Positions 1-8,612 of a stretch of DNA of 20,985 bases are shown here, in pieces. Numbering within the stretch: the stretch's first letter is position 1; the number at the start of each line of letters is the position of its first letter. The notes beneath the pieces were generated by a model, which worked only from the letters and a program-made list of their open reading frames with translations, made no database searches and was not told the DNA's origin. Source of the DNA: Thioalkalivibrio sp. (GTDB lineage: Bacteria > Pseudomonadota > Gammaproteobacteria > Ectothiorhodospirales > Ectothiorhodospiraceae). The translations under genes and the position numbers were made by a program. The stretch is from NCBI GenBank assembly GCA_007133115.1, contig SLNI01000117.1, forward strand, positions 1 to 20,985, written 5' to 3'.

Positions 1-121
1 CAACGTGAAGATGACGGTGTCGCTGATCAGTCCGATTGCGATGGAGGACGGCCTGCGCTTTGCGATTCGCGAAGGCGGTCGTACCGTCGGGGCCGGCGTC
101 GTCGCCAAGATCATCGAGTGA
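1..121 (+). CDS. tuf: Elongation factor Tu, C-terminal end (partial)
   Basis: Only the last 39 codons are inside the window, read from base 2 to the TGA at 119-121. The encoded end matches the beta-barrel domain 3 of EF-Tu: it contains [20 protein letters not shown] and ends KIIE, which is close to diagnostic. EF-Tu is the GTPase that delivers aminoacyl-tRNA to the ribosomal A site in the cytoplasm. Its stop codon lies five bases before the rpsJ ATG, so the str-operon end and the S10 genes are probably cotranscribed. The 5' part is cut off by the window edge, so nothing can be said about its promoter or about a second tuf copy. Confidence 0.95.
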   Translation, partial: NVKMTVSLISPIAMEDGLRFAIREGGRTVGAGVVAKIIE

Positions 122-126
122 GCAAA

Positions 127-438
127 ATGGCAAATCAGCGTATCAGAATTCGTCTCAAGGCCTTCGATCATCGTTTGATCGATCGTTCCGCCGCGGAAAT
201 CGTCGAGACCGCGAAGCGCACTGGCGCCCGGGTCAAGGGTCCGATTCCGCTTCCGACCAAGCGTGAACTCTACACCGTGCTCATTTCGCCGCACGTGAAC
301 AAGGACGCGCGTGATCAGTACGAGTTGCGGACGCACAAGCGCCTGATGGACATCCTCGACCCGACGGACAAGACCGTCGATGCGCTGATGAAGCTGGATC
401 TCGCTGCCGGGGTCAACGTGCAAATCAGGCTTAACTAG
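127..438 (+). CDS. rpsJ: 30S ribosomal protein S10 (NusE)
   Basis: A 103-residue protein beginning [20 protein letters not shown], the same length as E. coli S10 and nearly identical across the core ([35 protein letters not shown]). S10 sits in the 30S head and, as NusE, pairs with NusB in antitermination. I chose the ATG at 127 because it gives the family length and has GAG eight bases upstream. An in-frame GTG at 118 would add three residues and overlap the tuf stop. There is no room for an S10 leader between tuf and rpsJ, unlike E. coli. A 112-base gap with hairpins follows the gene. Confidence 0.97.
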   Translation: MANQRIRIRLKAFDHRLIDRSAAEIVETAKRTGARVKGPIPLPTKRELYTVLISPHVNKDARDQYELRTHKRLMDILDPTDKTVDALMKLDLAAGVNVQIRLN

Positions 439-459
439 CGGCAATTTTTCTGTCATACT
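431..459 (+). promoter_or_regulatory. Candidate sigma70 promoter for rplC and downstream S10 genes
   Basis: A -35-like TTAACT (431-436) and a -10-like CATACT (454-459) are separated by exactly 17 bases. The -10 is preceded by TG plus one base (451-453), giving an extended -10. Each hexamer matches the sigma70 consensus at 4 of 6 positions. The -35 overlaps the last codons and stop of rpsJ. A start near base 466 would put hairpin 470-506 at the very 5' end of the transcript. This is motif-level evidence only. Confidence 0.45.
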
Positions 460-469
460 TACTGGCTTT

Positions 470-506
470 CCGTGGCCCGGCGGGTTTACCAGCCGCCGGG
501 CCACGG
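470..506 (+). promoter_or_regulatory. Strong hairpin I in the rpsJ-rplC leader
   Basis: A perfect 14-bp inverted repeat: arms 470-483 and 493-506 with a nine-base loop (484-492). The stem is almost all G and C. No T-run follows, so it is not an intrinsic terminator. Its place ahead of rplC-rplD suggests an mRNA control element, possibly for autogenous regulation by L4 as in the E. coli S10 leader. Only its position and form support this; I see no sequence match to a known leader. Confidence 0.7.
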
Positions 507-512
507 CGTTAG

Positions 513-528
513 GGCGCCCAGAGGCGCT
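513..528 (+). promoter_or_regulatory. Small hairpin II upstream of rplC
   Basis: GCGCC (514-518) pairs with GGCGC (523-527) across the four-base loop CAGA, with a possible outer G-U pair (513/528). It lies just upstream of the rplC ribosome binding site (GGAAGGGG, around 538-545). It could affect translation initiation together with hairpin I. Confidence 0.45.
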
Positions 529-551
529 CATGAATCAGGAAGGGGTTAGCA

Positions 552-1193
552 ATGTCTCTTGGACTCATCGGTCGCAAGCTCGGGATGACACGCGTCTTCA
601 CCGAAGATGGCGCCTCCCTGCCGGTCACGGTGGTTGAGGTTGGCCAGAACCGTGTCGTGCAGGTCAAGCGGGCCGAGCGCGAAGGCTACGCCGCGGTTCA
701 GGTCACGGCCGGCGAACGCAAGCCCTCGCGCGTGGCGAAGCCCGCCGCAGGTCATTTTGCGAAGGCCGCGGTTGAGCCGGGTCGCGGCCTATGGGAATTC
801 CGCGTGGACGCGGACCAGCTGGACGGCATGGCACCTGGCGATGAGCTTGGCGCGGCGCTTTTCAGCGAGGGCCAGATCGTCGACGTGACCGCGCGCAGTA
901 AGGGCAAGGGCTTTCAAGGGGTGATCAAGCGCCACAACTTCCACATGCAGGATGCGACGCATGGCAACTCCCGTTCGCACCGTGCCCCCGGGTCCATCGG
1001 TCAGAACCAGACGCCGGGCCGGGTCTTCAAGGGCAAGAAGATGGCGGGACACATGGGTGCGGTCCGTACGACCGTGCAGAACCTGAAGGTGGTTCGGGTC
1101 GACAGCGACCGTGGCCTTCTGCTGATCCAGGGTGCCGTACCCGGGGCGCCTAGCGCCGACGTCATCATTCGACCCGCCGTGAAGGCGCGGTGA
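552..1193 (+). CDS. rplC: 50S ribosomal protein L3
   Basis: A 213-residue L3 beginning [17 protein letters not shown]3 is an early assembly protein of the large subunit and its long loop reaches toward the peptidyl-transferase centre. That loop is intact: [20 protein letters not shown] lies around residues 147-166, and Gln151 corresponds to the E. coli Gln150 methylated by PrmB. The start is supported by a purine-rich GGAAGGGG about seven bases upstream. The gene follows a 112-base leader-like gap, so it may head its own transcript as well as receive read-through from tuf-rpsJ. rplD follows after 22 bases. Confidence 0.97.
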   Translation: MSLGLIGRKLGMTRVFTEDGASLPVTVVEVGQNRVVQVKRAEREGYAAVQVTAGERKPSRVAKPAAGHFAKAAVEPGRGLWEFRVDADQLDGMAPGDELGAALFSEGQIVDVTARSKGKGFQGVIKRHNFHMQDATHGNSRSHRAPGSIGQNQTPGRVFKGKKMAGHMGAVRTTVQNLKVVRVDSDRGLLLIQGAVPGAPSADVIIRPAVKAR

Positions 1194-1215
1194 GATCAGG
1201 CTCAGGAAACGAACA

Positions 1216-1821
1216 ATGCAAGTAACTACAGCTGATACAGCCGCGGCGATTGACCTCTCCGCCGCCTGCTTCGAGCGCGACTTCAACGAGTCGCTTGTGC
1301 ACCAGAGCGTGGTTGCGCACCTTGCGGGTGCTCGCGCCGGTACGCGCGCACAGAAAGGGCGCAGCCAGGTCCGTGGTGGTGGCATCAAGCCGTTCCGTCA
1401 GAAGGGGACCGGCCGAGCGCGCGCTGGCACGATCCGTAGCCCACTCTGGCGTGGGGGCGGCAAGGTATTCGCGGCGCAAAACCGCGACTTCAGTCAGAAG
1501 CTGAACCGGAAGATGTACCGCGCGGCCATGGCATCCATTCTTTCCGAGCTGCTGCGCCAGGACCGACTGAAGGTGGTCGAAAGCTTTGCGGTGGCGTCCG
1601 GCAAGACACGCGATGCCGTGACTGCACTCGCCGGCCTCGGTCTCGAAAGGGGTCTTGTGGTGGTTTCCGATATGGATGCGGGAACGATGCTCGCGCTGAG
1701 GAACATCCCCCATATCGAGATCGTGACCGCGGCCGAAATCAACCCGGTGGTGCTGGTCGCTGCCGAGACGGTCGTGATGACCGCGGATGCGGTCAAGCGT
1801 GTAGAGGAGTGGTTGGCATGA
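1216..1821 (+). CDS. rplD: 50S ribosomal protein L4
   Basis: A 201-residue L4, the same length as in E. coli. The basic, glycine-rich extended loop that lines the exit tunnel is visible at about residues 42-83 (QKGRSQVRGGGIKPFRQKGT and on to SPLWRGGGK). The Shine-Dalgarno is AGGAAA about eight bases before the ATG. In E. coli L4 is the autogenous repressor of the S10 operon, acting at the leader mRNA; here the only leader-like structure in reach is the rpsJ-rplC gap. The stop overlaps the rplW start as ATGA, indicating translational coupling. Confidence 0.97.
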   Translation: MQVTTADTAAAIDLSAACFERDFNESLVHQSVVAHLAGARAGTRAQKGRSQVRGGGIKPFRQKGTGRARAGTIRSPLWRGGGKVFAAQNRDFSQKLNRKMYRAAMASILSELLRQDRLKVVESFAVASGKTRDAVTALAGLGLERGLVVVSDMDAGTMLALRNIPHIEIVTAAEINPVVLVAAETVVMTADAVKRVEEWLA

Positions 1822-2114
1822 ACAGCCGTTTGTTGCAGGTGATCCTCGGCCCGGTGGTTTCCGAGCGCTCCACGGCGGCGTCCGAGGCGGGCACGCATAT
1901 CTTCCGCGTGCTGCCGGATGCGTCGAAGCTGGAAATCAAGCAGGCGGTCGAGAAGATCTTCGAAGTCAAGGTGGATTCGGTGCGCACCCTTCGCATGAAA
2001 GGCAAGGTGAAGCGGTTTGGCGGCCGTCTGGGTCGGCGTAACCACTGGAAGAAAGCGTACGTCTCGTTGGCCGAAGGCCAGAAGATCGAAATCGGTGACG
2101 GAGAGCAGGTGTAA
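1818..2114 (+). CDS. rplW: 50S ribosomal protein L23
   Basis: A 98-residue L23 starting MNSRLLQVILGPVVSERS. L23 lies at the peptide exit tunnel and is the docking site for trigger factor and SRP. The ATG at 1818 is chosen over an in-frame GTG at 1809 because it gives the usual family start and has GAGGAG eight bases upstream. It overlaps the rplD stop by four bases. Recognisable elements are the VVSERST start of the fold, the KVDSVRTLRMKGKVKRFGGR loop and the RRNHWKKAYV strand. Confidence 0.96.
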   Translation: MNSRLLQVILGPVVSERSTAASEAGTHIFRVLPDASKLEIKQAVEKIFEVKVDSVRTLRMKGKVKRFGGRLGRRNHWKKAYVSLAEGQKIEIGDGEQV

Positions 2115-2117
2115 GTC

Positions 2118-2939
2118 ATGGCGATCATCAAAACCAACCCGACCTCGGCGGGACGCCGCCACGCGGTGAACATCCGTACCCCGGAGCTGCACTCCGGCGC
2201 CCCCTATGCGCCTCTTCTGGTCAGCAAGTCCAAGACCGGCGGCCGGAACAACCAGGGCCGCATCACGACCCGCCACATCGGGGGTGGGCACAAGCAGCAT
2301 TACCGGCTGGTGGATTTCAAGCGGACCAAAGACAACATCCCGGCGGTCGTCGAGCGGCTGGAATACGATCCGAACCGCAGTGCGCACCTTGCGTTGCTGA
2401 AGTATGCCGATGGCGAGCGCCGCTACATCATCGCGCCGAAGGGCCTGCACGCCGGCGACCCCGTGTTGAGCGGCAGTCAGGCTCCGGTTCGGGTAGGAAA
2501 CGCGATGGAACTGCGTTCGATCCCCGTCGGGACGGTGGTTCACTGCGTGGAAATGAAGCCCGGCAAGGGGGCGCAAATTGCCCGCTCCGCCGGGACCTCG
2601 GTGCAGCTGGTCGCCCGCGAGGGTCGGCTTGCCACGCTGCGCCTCCGTTCCGGTGAGATGCGCCGCGTTCCTTCGGAGTGCCGGGCGGTCGTGGGCGAGG
2701 TTGGAAATTCCGAGCACAGCCTGCGCAAGTTCGGCAAGGCGGGCGCGAAACGCTGGATGGGCGTACGTCCCACCGTGCGGGGCACTGCGATGAACCCGGT
2801 CGATCATCCTCATGGTGGTGGCGAAGGCCGCAACATGGGCAAGCACCCGGTAACCCCGTGGGGCGTGCCGACGAAGGGTTACAAGACCCGCCACAACAAG
2901 CGAACCGACCGCATGATCGTGCGTCGGGGCAAGAAGTAA
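2118..2939 (+). CDS. rplB: 50S ribosomal protein L2
   Basis: A 273-residue L2, identical in length to E. coli L2. L2 is a primary 23S rRNA-binding protein needed for subunit joining and peptidyl-transferase activity. The signature [14 protein letters not shown] is at residues 225-238, and His230 is the counterpart of the functionally important E. coli His229 (mature numbering). The N-terminal OB-fold segment [19 protein letters not shown] is at 41-59. The gene starts three bases after the rplW stop, with AGAGCAGG upstream overlapping the end of rplW. Confidence 0.98.
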   Translation: MAIIKTNPTSAGRRHAVNIRTPELHSGAPYAPLLVSKSKTGGRNNQGRITTRHIGGGHKQHYRLVDFKRTKDNIPAVVERLEYDPNRSAHLALLKYADGERRYIIAPKGLHAGDPVLSGSQAPVRVGNAMELRSIPVGTVVHCVEMKPGKGAQIARSAGTSVQLVAREGRLATLRLRSGEMRRVPSECRAVVGEVGNSEHSLRKFGKAGAKRWMGVRPTVRGTAMNPVDHPHGGGEGRNMGKHPVTPWGVPTKGYKTRHNKRTDRMIVRRGKK

Positions 2940-2951
2940 CGGAGTTCGATC

Positions 2952-3224
2952 ATGCCGCGTTCATTGAAGAAAGGTCCGTTTGTCGACCATCACCTGATCA
3001 AGAAAGTCGACGTCGCCGTCGAGAAAAACGACCGGCGTCCGATCAAGACCTGGTCCCGGCGTTCCATGATCATCCCGCAAATGGTCGGTCTGACCCTGGC
3101 GGTTCACAACGGGCGTCAGCACGTCCCGGTGCTGGTGACGGAAAACATGGTGGGTCACAAGCTCGGTGAGTTTGCCGCGACCCGGACCTTCAGGGGTCAC
3201 GTGGCCAACAAGAAGTCGCGTTAA
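2952..3224 (+). CDS. rpsS: 30S ribosomal protein S19
   Basis: A 90-residue S19 beginning [19 protein letters not shown], two residues shorter than E. coli S19. S19 sits in the 30S head with S13 and contacts the A-site region and the intersubunit bridge to 5S/L5. The conserved [24 protein letters not shown] and [13 protein letters not shown] blocks are all present. GGAG lies about nine bases before the ATG. The gene is tightly packed between rplB and rplV. Confidence 0.97.
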   Translation: MPRSLKKGPFVDHHLIKKVDVAVEKNDRRPIKTWSRRSMIIPQMVGLTLAVHNGRQHVPVLVTENMVGHKLGEFAATRTFRGHVANKKSR

Positions 3225-3233
3225 GGAATCGTC

Positions 3234-3584
3234 ATGGAATCGCAAGAAACTATCGCAAAGCTCCGGTTCGCACGGATCTCGCCGCAAAAGGCCCGCCTGG
3301 TTGCAGACCAGATTCGCGGCAAGAAGGTGGAGCACGCTCTGAACGAGCTCACCTTCAGTCCGAAGAAGGCCGCGGCCATGGTCAAGAAAGTGCTCGAGTC
3401 CGCCATCGCGAACGCGGAGAACAATGACGGTGCCGACGTGGACGAGCTCCGGGTCAGCCGGATCCAGATTGATCAGGGACCGACGTTGAAGCGGATGCAT
3501 GCGCGCGCCAAGGGTCGCGGCAACCGCATTCTCAAGCGCACCAGCCACATCCTCGTTGGCGTCAGCGAAAAAGGGGCGAAATAA
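3234..3584 (+). CDS. rplV: 50S ribosomal protein L22
   Basis: A 116-residue L22, slightly longer than E. coli (110) because of a short N-terminal addition ([10 protein letters not shown]). L22 spans all 23S rRNA domains and its beta-hairpin lines the exit tunnel, a known site of macrolide-resistance changes. The hairpin is visible at about residues 84-103 ([20 protein letters not shown]) with no obvious insertion or deletion. The conserved [17 protein letters not shown] block is at 14-30. Only two bases separate it from rpsC. Confidence 0.96.
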   Translation: MESQETIAKLRFARISPQKARLVADQIRGKKVEHALNELTFSPKKAAAMVKKVLESAIANAENNDGADVDELRVSRIQIDQGPTLKRMHARAKGRGNRILKRTSHILVGVSEKGAK

Positions 3585-3586
3585 CC

Positions 3587-4264
3587 ATGGGTCAGAAAGT
3601 ACATCCTACCGGTATCCGCCTCGGCATTTCTCGTCCCTGGTCCGCGATCTGGTACCAGGACGGCAGCTCGTTCGCGCGGACCCTGAACAACGACATCGAG
3701 TTGCGGAATTTTCTGCGCAAGCGTCTGGCGCATGCGTCCGTGAGCCGGGTCCAGATCGAGCGCCCGTCGCGTGCGATGCATGTGACCATCCACACCGCGC
3801 GTCCCGGCATCGTGATCGGCAAGAAAGGCGAGGATATCGAGGCGCTCCGCCGAGAAGTGGCGCGTCTTGCGTCGCTCGACGTCAACAGCGTCAAGATCAA
3901 CATCGAGGAGATCCGCAAGCCGGAAGTCGATGCGCAGCTGGTCGCCGAAGGTATTGCGCAGCAGCTGGAGCGACGCATCATGTTCCGGCGTGCAATGAAG
4001 CGGGCGGTGGGCAACGCGCTCCGGCTGGGTGCTCAGGGGGTGAAGGTTCACGTGTCCGGTCGTCTGAACGGGGCCGAAATCGCACGCTCGGAGTGGTACC
4101 GGGAGGGCCGCGTGCCGCTGCACACCCTTCGCGCCGACATCGATTACGGTTTCGCCGAGGCCAAGACGACCTATGGCGTGATCGGGATCAAGGTTTGGAT
4201 CTTCAAGGGTGAAGTCTTTGGTCTGGAAGCGGGCGCGGAAGCGCGTAGCGCCGGCGCCAACTAG
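3587..4264 (+). CDS. rpsC: 30S ribosomal protein S3
   Basis: A 225-residue S3 with the typical [14 protein letters not shown] start. S3 forms part of the mRNA entry channel and contributes to ribosomal helicase activity. The KH type II domain is seen at about residues 40-110, with the GxxG-type loop [12 protein letters not shown] at 74-85. The C-terminal domain contains [12 protein letters not shown], after which the tail is short and alanine- and glycine-rich, as is common in this family. A 23-base gap leads to rplP. Confidence 0.97.
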   Translation: MGQKVHPTGIRLGISRPWSAIWYQDGSSFARTLNNDIELRNFLRKRLAHASVSRVQIERPSRAMHVTIHTARPGIVIGKKGEDIEALRREVARLASLDVNSVKINIEEIRKPEVDAQLVAEGIAQQLERRIMFRRAMKRAVGNALRLGAQGVKVHVSGRLNGAEIARSEWYREGRVPLHTLRADIDYGFAEAKTTYGVIGIKVWIFKGEVFGLEAGAEARSAGAN

Positions 4265-4287
4265 GCCCTTGCCAACAGGAATCTGAC

Positions 4288-4701
4288 ATGCTTCAGCCAA
4301 AAAGAACCAAGTTCCGCAAGCAATTCAAGGGCAAGAACCGCGGCCTTGCCACGGTCGGCGCCAAGGTGAGCTTCGGAGAATACGGTCTCCAGGCCGTGGA
4401 TCGGGGCCGGATTACCGCGCGCCAGATCGAGGCCGCTCGCCGCGCCATGGTTCGCCACATCAAGCGTGGCGGCAAAATCTGGATTCGGGTTTTCCCGGAC
4501 GTTCCGGTGTCCAAGAAGCCCCTCGAGGTGCGCATGGGCAAGGGCAAGGGCAACGTCGAGTATTGGGTCTGCAAGATCCAGCCAGGACGGGTCCTGTACG
4601 AAATGGAAGGCGTGAATGAGGAAACCGCGCGCGAGGCGTTCCGCCTGGCCGCTGCGAAGCTTCCCATCAAAACCACGTTCGCGCGTAGGCAGGTGATGTA
4701 A
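4288..4701 (+). CDS. rplP: 50S ribosomal protein L16
   Basis: A 137-residue L16 beginning [20 protein letters not shown]16 shapes the A-site tRNA pocket of the large subunit. The [12 protein letters not shown] block is present at about 83-94, and Arg82 corresponds to E. coli Arg81, which is hydroxylated by YcfD/RoxA; whether that enzyme exists here cannot be seen. The last base of the stop codon is the first base of the rpmC start (TAATG), so translation of the pair is probably coupled. Confidence 0.97.
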   Translation: MLQPKRTKFRKQFKGKNRGLATVGAKVSFGEYGLQAVDRGRITARQIEAARRAMVRHIKRGGKIWIRVFPDVPVSKKPLEVRMGKGKGNVEYWVCKIQPGRVLYEMEGVNEETAREAFRLAAAKLPIKTTFARRQVM

Positions 4702-4895
4702 TGAAATTCGTCGAACTGAAGCAGAAAAGCGAAGCGGAGCTGCAGGAAGAGCTGGATGGTCTGTACCAGGAACAGTTCGCGCTGCGCATGCAGAAAGCGG
4801 TGGGCCAGCTGGCACGCCCCGACCGCGTCAAGAAGGTCCGCCGCGACATCGCGCGGATCCATACGCTGATTAACGAACGCAAGTTGGCAGGATAA
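4701..4895 (+). CDS. rpmC: 50S ribosomal protein L29
   Basis: A 64-residue L29, close to the usual size, made of two helices typical of the family. The conserved segment [15 protein letters not shown] at about 24-38 is followed by [17 protein letters not shown]29 lies beside L23 at the tunnel exit. The start overlaps the rplP stop by one base and the gene ends four bases before rpsQ. Confidence 0.95.
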   Translation: MKFVELKQKSEAELQEELDGLYQEQFALRMQKAVGQLARPDRVKKVRRDIARIHTLINERKLAG

Positions 4896-4899
4896 GAAC

Positions 4900-5166
4900 A
4901 TGAACGACGAAACGTCGAAGAGTCAGCGGTCGATTATCGGGCGCGTGGTGAGTGACAAGGCGGACAAGACCCGAACTGTTCTGGTCGAGCGCAAGGTTCG
5001 CCACCCGCTTTACGGTAAGTTCATTCGTCGCAGCACCCGTCTGCACGTGCACGACGAGGCCAACGAGTCGCGGATGGGCGACACCGTCCGGGTTCGCGAA
5101 TGCCGTCCGCTGTCCAAGCTCAAGCGCTTCTCCCTCGTGGAAGTGGTCACCCGCGGCTCCGAATGA
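4900..5166 (+). CDS. rpsQ: 30S ribosomal protein S17
   Basis: An 88-residue S17 with an OB fold; it is a primary 16S rRNA-binding protein. Recognisable blocks are [40 protein letters not shown] and [24 protein letters not shown] (the last two split by NESRM). In E. coli this gene closes the S10 operon; here the next gene, rplN, follows after only 28 bases with no hairpin or clear promoter, so S10 and spc genes look continuous. Confidence 0.96.
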   Translation: MNDETSKSQRSIIGRVVSDKADKTRTVLVERKVRHPLYGKFIRRSTRLHVHDEANESRMGDTVRVRECRPLSKLKRFSLVEVVTRGSE

Positions 5167-5194
5167 GCCTGCGACATTCGTTGGAGATAAGGCA

Positions 5195-5563
5195 ATGATT
5201 CAAATGCAGACCGTTCTCGATGCCGCCGACAATAGTGGCGCGCGCCGAGTGCAGTGCATCAAGGTGCTGGGCGGGTCGCATCGCCGCTATGCCCGCGTGG
5301 GTGACGTGATCAAGGTCAGTGTCAAGGACGCCATTCCGCGCGGCAAGGTGAAGAAGGGTGACGTCTATAACGCGGTGGTGGTCCGTACTGCGGCAGGCGT
5401 ACGGCGTCCGGACGGGTCGGTGATCCGTTTCGACCGCAACGCGGCGGTGCTGCTCAATAACCAGTTGCAACCGATCGGTACCCGTATCTTTGGGCCGGTG
5501 ACCCGCGAACTGCGTGGCGAGAAGTTCATGAAGATCATCTCGCTGGCCCCCGAAGTCTTGTGA
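5195..5563 (+). CDS. rplN: 50S ribosomal protein L14
   Basis: A 122-residue L14 starting [20 protein letters not shown], one residue shorter than E. coli. L14 lies on the intersubunit face and is the binding site of the silencing factor RsfS. Blocks [38 protein letters not shown] and [13 protein letters not shown] are all conserved. The ATG at 5195 is preceded by TTGGAGATAAGG, which supplies the ribosome binding site. Longer upstream extension in the same frame runs through rpsQ and is rejected. Confidence 0.97.
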   Translation: MIQMQTVLDAADNSGARRVQCIKVLGGSHRRYARVGDVIKVSVKDAIPRGKVKKGDVYNAVVVRTAAGVRRPDGSVIRFDRNAAVLLNNQLQPIGTRIFGPVTRELRGEKFMKIISLAPEVL

Positions 5564-5570
5564 GGCAGGC

Positions 5571-5888
5571 ATGAAAAAGATACGTAAAGGTGACGACGTC
5601 GTCGTTATTACAGGCAAGGACAAGGGCCGTCGAGGCACTGTGCTGAAGGCCTATCCGGATAACCGAGTGCTGGTGCAGAACATCAATATGGTGAAGAAGC
5701 ACCAGAAGCCGAACCCGAACATGGGGCGCACCGGTGGCATCATCGAGAAAGAGATGCCGGTGGATGTGTCCAACGTGATGTTGTTCAATCCGGCCTCCGC
5801 AAAGGGTGACCGGGTTTCCTTCAAGACCCTCGAAGACGGGCGCAAGGTTCGGGTATTCCGCTCGAACGGCGAAGTCGTCGACGCATAA
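5571..5888 (+). CDS. rplX: 50S ribosomal protein L24
   Basis: A 105-residue L24 with the KOW motif near the N-terminus ([20 protein letters not shown], about residues 3-22). L24 is one of the two assembly initiators of the 50S subunit. The middle segment VNMV-like [14 protein letters not shown] and the C-terminal [14 protein letters not shown] are family-typical. It begins seven bases after rplN and is followed by rplE after 16 bases. Confidence 0.96.
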   Translation: MKKIRKGDDVVVITGKDKGRRGTVLKAYPDNRVLVQNINMVKKHQKPNPNMGRTGGIIEKEMPVDVSNVMLFNPASAKGDRVSFKTLEDGRKVRVFRSNGEVVDA

Positions 5889-5904
5889 GGGCGGAAAGAG
5901 AGCT

Positions 5905-6444
5905 ATGGAACGTTTGAGAACGCAATACCTGGAGACGGTCGTACCGGCCCTGCAGGAGCAATTCAAGTACCAGAACGTGATGGAGGTTCCCCGCATCACC
6001 AAGGTCACCCTCAACATGGGTCTTGGCGATGCGGTTGCCGACAAGAAGATCATCGAGCACGCGGTGTCCGACATGACCGCGATCTCCGGTCAGAAGCCGG
6101 TGGTCACCAAGGCGCGGAAGTCCATCGCGGCGTTCAAGATCCGTGACGGCTACCCCATCGGCTGCAAGGTGACACTTCGTCGTGGTCGCATGTACGAATT
6201 CCTGGATCGGCTGATCAATGTCGCTCTGCCGCGCGTGCGTGATTTCCGTGGCTTCAGCGCGAAGGCCTTTGATGGCCGGGGCAACTACAGCCTGGGCGTA
6301 AAGGAACAGATCATCTTTCCGGAAATCGACTACGACAAGGTCGATCAGTTGCGCGGGATGAACATCACCATCACTACGAATGCGAAGAGTGACGAGGAAG
6401 CTCGGGCGCTGCTCCAGGCGTTCCGCTTCCCCTTCCGCCAGTGA
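5905..6444 (+). CDS. rplE: 50S ribosomal protein L5
   Basis: A 179-residue L5, the same length as E. coli. L5 binds 5S rRNA and contacts the P-site tRNA and S13/S19 in the 30S head. Conserved blocks are [45 protein letters not shown] and [22 protein letters not shown]. The ATG at 5905 is chosen because GGAAAGAG lies just upstream and the length matches; a longer in-frame reading from 5806 overlaps rplX. In E. coli the mRNA around the L5 start is the S8 repressor site; I could not recognise an equivalent fold by eye. Confidence 0.96.
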   Translation: MERLRTQYLETVVPALQEQFKYQNVMEVPRITKVTLNMGLGDAVADKKIIEHAVSDMTAISGQKPVVTKARKSIAAFKIRDGYPIGCKVTLRRGRMYEFLDRLINVALPRVRDFRGFSAKAFDGRGNYSLGVKEQIIFPEIDYDKVDQLRGMNITITTNAKSDEEARALLQAFRFPFRQ

Positions 6445-6460
6445 TCCGAGGTTAAGAGAA

Positions 6461-6766
6461 ATGGCAAAGATGTCAATGATGCAACGCGAACTGCGCCGTG
6501 CCCAGTTGGTGGCCAAGTACGCACCGCGGCGGGCCGAGCTGAAGGCGAAGATGCTGGATGAGTCCCTGCCCGGGGAAGAGCGCATGGCGGCGATGCAGGC
6601 ATTGCAGAAGCTGCCACGCGATTCCAGCCCCGTTCGGAAACGCAACCGTTGTGGCGTGACCGGCCGTCCCAAGGGCTATTACCGTCGGTTCGGTCTGTCA
6701 CGCAACAAGCTGCGCGAATACGCGATGCGTGGCGAGATACCCGGCCTGCGCAAGGCAAGTTGGTAA
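6461..6766 (+). CDS. rpsN: 30S ribosomal protein S14 (zinc-independent type)
   Basis: A 101-residue S14 starting [15 protein letters not shown]. The length and the single cysteine in [20 protein letters not shown] show the long, zinc-free (C-) form; the short form carries two CxxC pairs. It ends with [14 protein letters not shown], the family C-terminus. S14 is a late-assembling protein of the 30S head. The ATG at 6461 follows GGTTAAGAGAA. A longer in-frame reading from 6380 overlaps rplE and is rejected. Confidence 0.96.
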   Translation: MAKMSMMQRELRRAQLVAKYAPRRAELKAKMLDESLPGEERMAAMQALQKLPRDSSPVRKRNRCGVTGRPKGYYRRFGLSRNKLREYAMRGEIPGLRKASW

Positions 6767-6779
6767 GGAGAGAACGACC

Positions 6780-7172
6780 ATGATGACCGATCCCATTGCC
6801 GACATGCTGACTCGTGTGCGCAACGCGCAACGCGCCCAGAAAAAGACGGTTGCGATTCCCTACAGCCGCACCAAGGAATCGATGCTCAAGGTGTTTGCCG
6901 AAGAGGGTTACGTCGGTGACATTGCCGTCGAGGGCGAAGGCGCCTCCAAGATGCTGCGGGTAACGCTTAAATATTTCGATGGCCGTGGCGTCATCGAGAA
7001 GCTCGACCGGGTGAGTCGGCCGGGCCTGCGCATCTACCGCGGCAAGGACGAACTGCCTCGGGTGAATGCCGGTCTGGGTGTGTCGCTGATCTCGACGCCG
7101 CAGGGCGTGATGACCGATCGCGCGGCGCGGGCCCTGGGTCAGGGCGGCGAAGTGCTCTGCACGATTTACTGA
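6780..7172 (+). CDS. rpsH: 30S ribosomal protein S8
   Basis: A 130-residue S8 beginning [20 protein letters not shown], equal in length to E. coli S8. S8 binds central-domain 16S rRNA and in E. coli represses the spc operon at the L5 start. The C-terminal signature [21 protein letters not shown] and the [17 protein letters not shown] block are intact. The start at 6780 has AAGGAG nine bases upstream; a second ATG directly follows and either may serve. Extension to 6729 would run into rpsN. Confidence 0.96.
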   Translation: MMTDPIADMLTRVRNAQRAQKKTVAIPYSRTKESMLKVFAEEGYVGDIAVEGEGASKMLRVTLKYFDGRGVIEKLDRVSRPGLRIYRGKDELPRVNAGLGVSLISTPQGVMTDRAARALGQGGEVLCTIY

Positions 7173-7182
7173 GGAAACGACC

Positions 7183-7713
7183 ATGTCTCGCGTAGCAAAA
7201 CGACCGCTCGACCTCCCGTCCGGAGTCTCGTTTGAGATCAGCGGCGAGGAAATCACCGTGAAGGGTCCCAAAGGCGTCATCGCCATGCGGTGCCCCGAGG
7301 CCGTCGACGTGTCCGTGGACGGGAATGTGGTTTCCGTGGCGGCGGGCGCCAATGCCGCCAACAGCGCGCTGGCTGGCACCATCCGCTCCATCCTGGGCAA
7401 TCACGTTGAAGGGGTGAGCAAGGGGTTCGAACGCAGCCTGGAACTGGTCGGCGTGGGTTACCGCGCACAGGCTCAGGGCAAGGTGCTGAATCTCTCGCTG
7501 GGTTTCTCGCATCCCATCGTCTTCGAGATACCGGACGGCATCACGATCGAAACCCCGAGCCAGACGGAAGTCGTGGTGAGGGGGCATGACCTGCAGCAGG
7601 TGGGCCAGGTGGCCGCCAACATCCGCAGCTTCCGTCCGCCGGAGCCCTACAAGGGCAAAGGTGTGAAGTACAAGGGCGAGCGCATTCTTCGTAAAGAAGC
7701 CAAGAAGAAGTAG
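7183..7713 (+). CDS. rplF: 50S ribosomal protein L6
   Basis: A 176-residue L6 with the family's two homologous domains. The N-terminal domain runs [15 protein letters not shown] to about residue 80, and the C-terminal domain contains [20 protein letters not shown] and ends with the signature [20 protein letters not shown] near 150-170. L6 lies near the sarcin-ricin loop and the factor-binding site. The gene follows rpsH by 10 bases. Confidence 0.96.
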   Translation: MSRVAKRPLDLPSGVSFEISGEEITVKGPKGVIAMRCPEAVDVSVDGNVVSVAAGANAANSALAGTIRSILGNHVEGVSKGFERSLELVGVGYRAQAQGKVLNLSLGFSHPIVFEIPDGITIETPSQTEVVVRGHDLQQVGQVAANIRSFRPPEPYKGKGVKYKGERILRKEAKKK

Positions 7714-7722
7714 GGTAATCCG

Positions 7723-8076
7723 GTGGAAAAGAAAGAATCCAGACTTAGAAGGGCGCGGCGCGCCCGGTTCCACATTCGCGAACTCGGAGCGCATCGTCTT
7801 TGCGTGCACCGAACTCCGCGGCATATCTACGCGCAGATCATCGCCCCAACGGGCGATACGGTGCTTGCCGCCGCCTCGACGGTCGAGGCGGGAGTGCGCG
7901 GAGAGGTCAAGTACACGGGTAATGCCGAGGCCGCAGCACGGGTGGGGCAACTCATCGCTGAGCGTGCCCTCAAGGCCGGCGTAGAACGGGTCGCGTTCGA
8001 CCGGGCGGGTTTTCGTTATCACGGACGCGTTCAGGCTCTGGCCGATGCTGCCCGTGAAGGCGGCCTGCAGTTCTGA
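7723..8076 (+). CDS. rplR: 50S ribosomal protein L18
   Basis: A 117-residue L18, the same length as E. coli. L18 binds 5S rRNA with L5. The arginine-rich N-terminus ([16 protein letters not shown]) and the core [16 protein letters not shown] and [26 protein letters not shown] are clear. It starts with GTG at 7723, the only non-ATG start chosen in the ribosomal cluster; AGGG about seven bases upstream, overlapping the rplF stop, serves as ribosome binding site. No suitable in-frame ATG exists nearby. Confidence 0.95.
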   Translation: MEKKESRLRRARRARFHIRELGAHRLCVHRTPRHIYAQIIAPTGDTVLAAASTVEAGVRGEVKYTGNAEAAARVGQLIAERALKAGVERVAFDRAGFRYHGRVQALADAAREGGLQF

Positions 8077-8103
8077 TCGGACACGATTCAAGCGGAGACA
8101 GCA

Positions 8104-8610
8104 ATGGCACGTAACGAACCAAACGAAAGCACGGACGGCCTGCAGGAAAAACTGATCGGTGTGAACCGTGTCGCCAAGGTGGTGAAGGGTGGCCGGCAGT
8201 TCCGGTTTGCGGCGCTGACCGTGGTCGGCGATGGCGATGGCCGGGTCGGATACGGTTATGGCAAGGCGCGCGAAGTGCCGCTCGCGATTCAGAAGGCGAT
8301 GCAGCAGGCGCGACAGAACATGAAAACCGTAACGCTGAATCAGGGTACCCTTCATCACGCGGTCAATGGCCGTCACGGGGCCGCGAACGTTTATATGCAG
8401 CCGGCTTCGGAAGGAACCGGCGTGATCGCTGGTGGTGCCATGCGCGCCGTCCTCGAAATGGCGGGTGTCCGCAACGTGTTGGCCAAGTGCGTCGGTTCGC
8501 GCAACCCCATCAACGTCGTGCAGGCGACCATCAATGGTCTGACCGCGGTCAGCAATCCGGAACGGGTTGCGGCGAAGCGCGGCAAAACCGTCGAAGACAT
8601 TCTGGGTTGA
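8104..8610 (+). CDS. rpsE: 30S ribosomal protein S5
   Basis: A 168-residue S5. The double-stranded-RNA-binding-like N-terminal domain contains [20 protein letters not shown] (about 15-34), which includes the loop altered in spectinomycin-resistant mutants of other bacteria, then [20 protein letters not shown]. The C-terminal domain contains [20 protein letters not shown] and [17 protein letters not shown]5 works in decoding accuracy with S4. It lies two bases before rpmD. Confidence 0.97.
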   Translation: MARNEPNESTDGLQEKLIGVNRVAKVVKGGRQFRFAALTVVGDGDGRVGYGYGKAREVPLAIQKAMQQARQNMKTVTLNQGTLHHAVNGRHGAANVYMQPASEGTGVIAGGAMRAVLEMAGVRNVLAKCVGSRNPINVVQATINGLTAVSNPERVAAKRGKTVEDILG

Positions 8611-8612
8611 TT

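Noticed and set aside
118..126. GTG start for rpsJ overlapping the tuf stop
   Set aside because: It adds three residues not seen in the E. coli protein; the ATG at 127 has better spacing to the GAG ribosome site.
470..506. Reading the rpsJ-rplC hairpin as an intrinsic terminator
   Set aside because: The stem is strong but is followed by GC-rich sequence with no T-run.
530..552. Short upstream frame starting ATGAATCAG before rplC
   Set aside because: It runs out of frame into rplC; nothing supports a leader peptide such as a run of one amino acid.
1494..2894. 466-codon open frame on the minus strand opposite rplD-rplB
   Set aside because: It lies fully antisense to three certain ribosomal genes, has a low-complexity His/Arg/Ala composition, and resembles no known protein. 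Such frames are common opposite biased high-GC genes.
7277..8376. Part of a long minus-strand frame opposite rplF-rplR-rpsE
   Set aside because: Antisense shadow; the plus-strand genes there are unambiguous.
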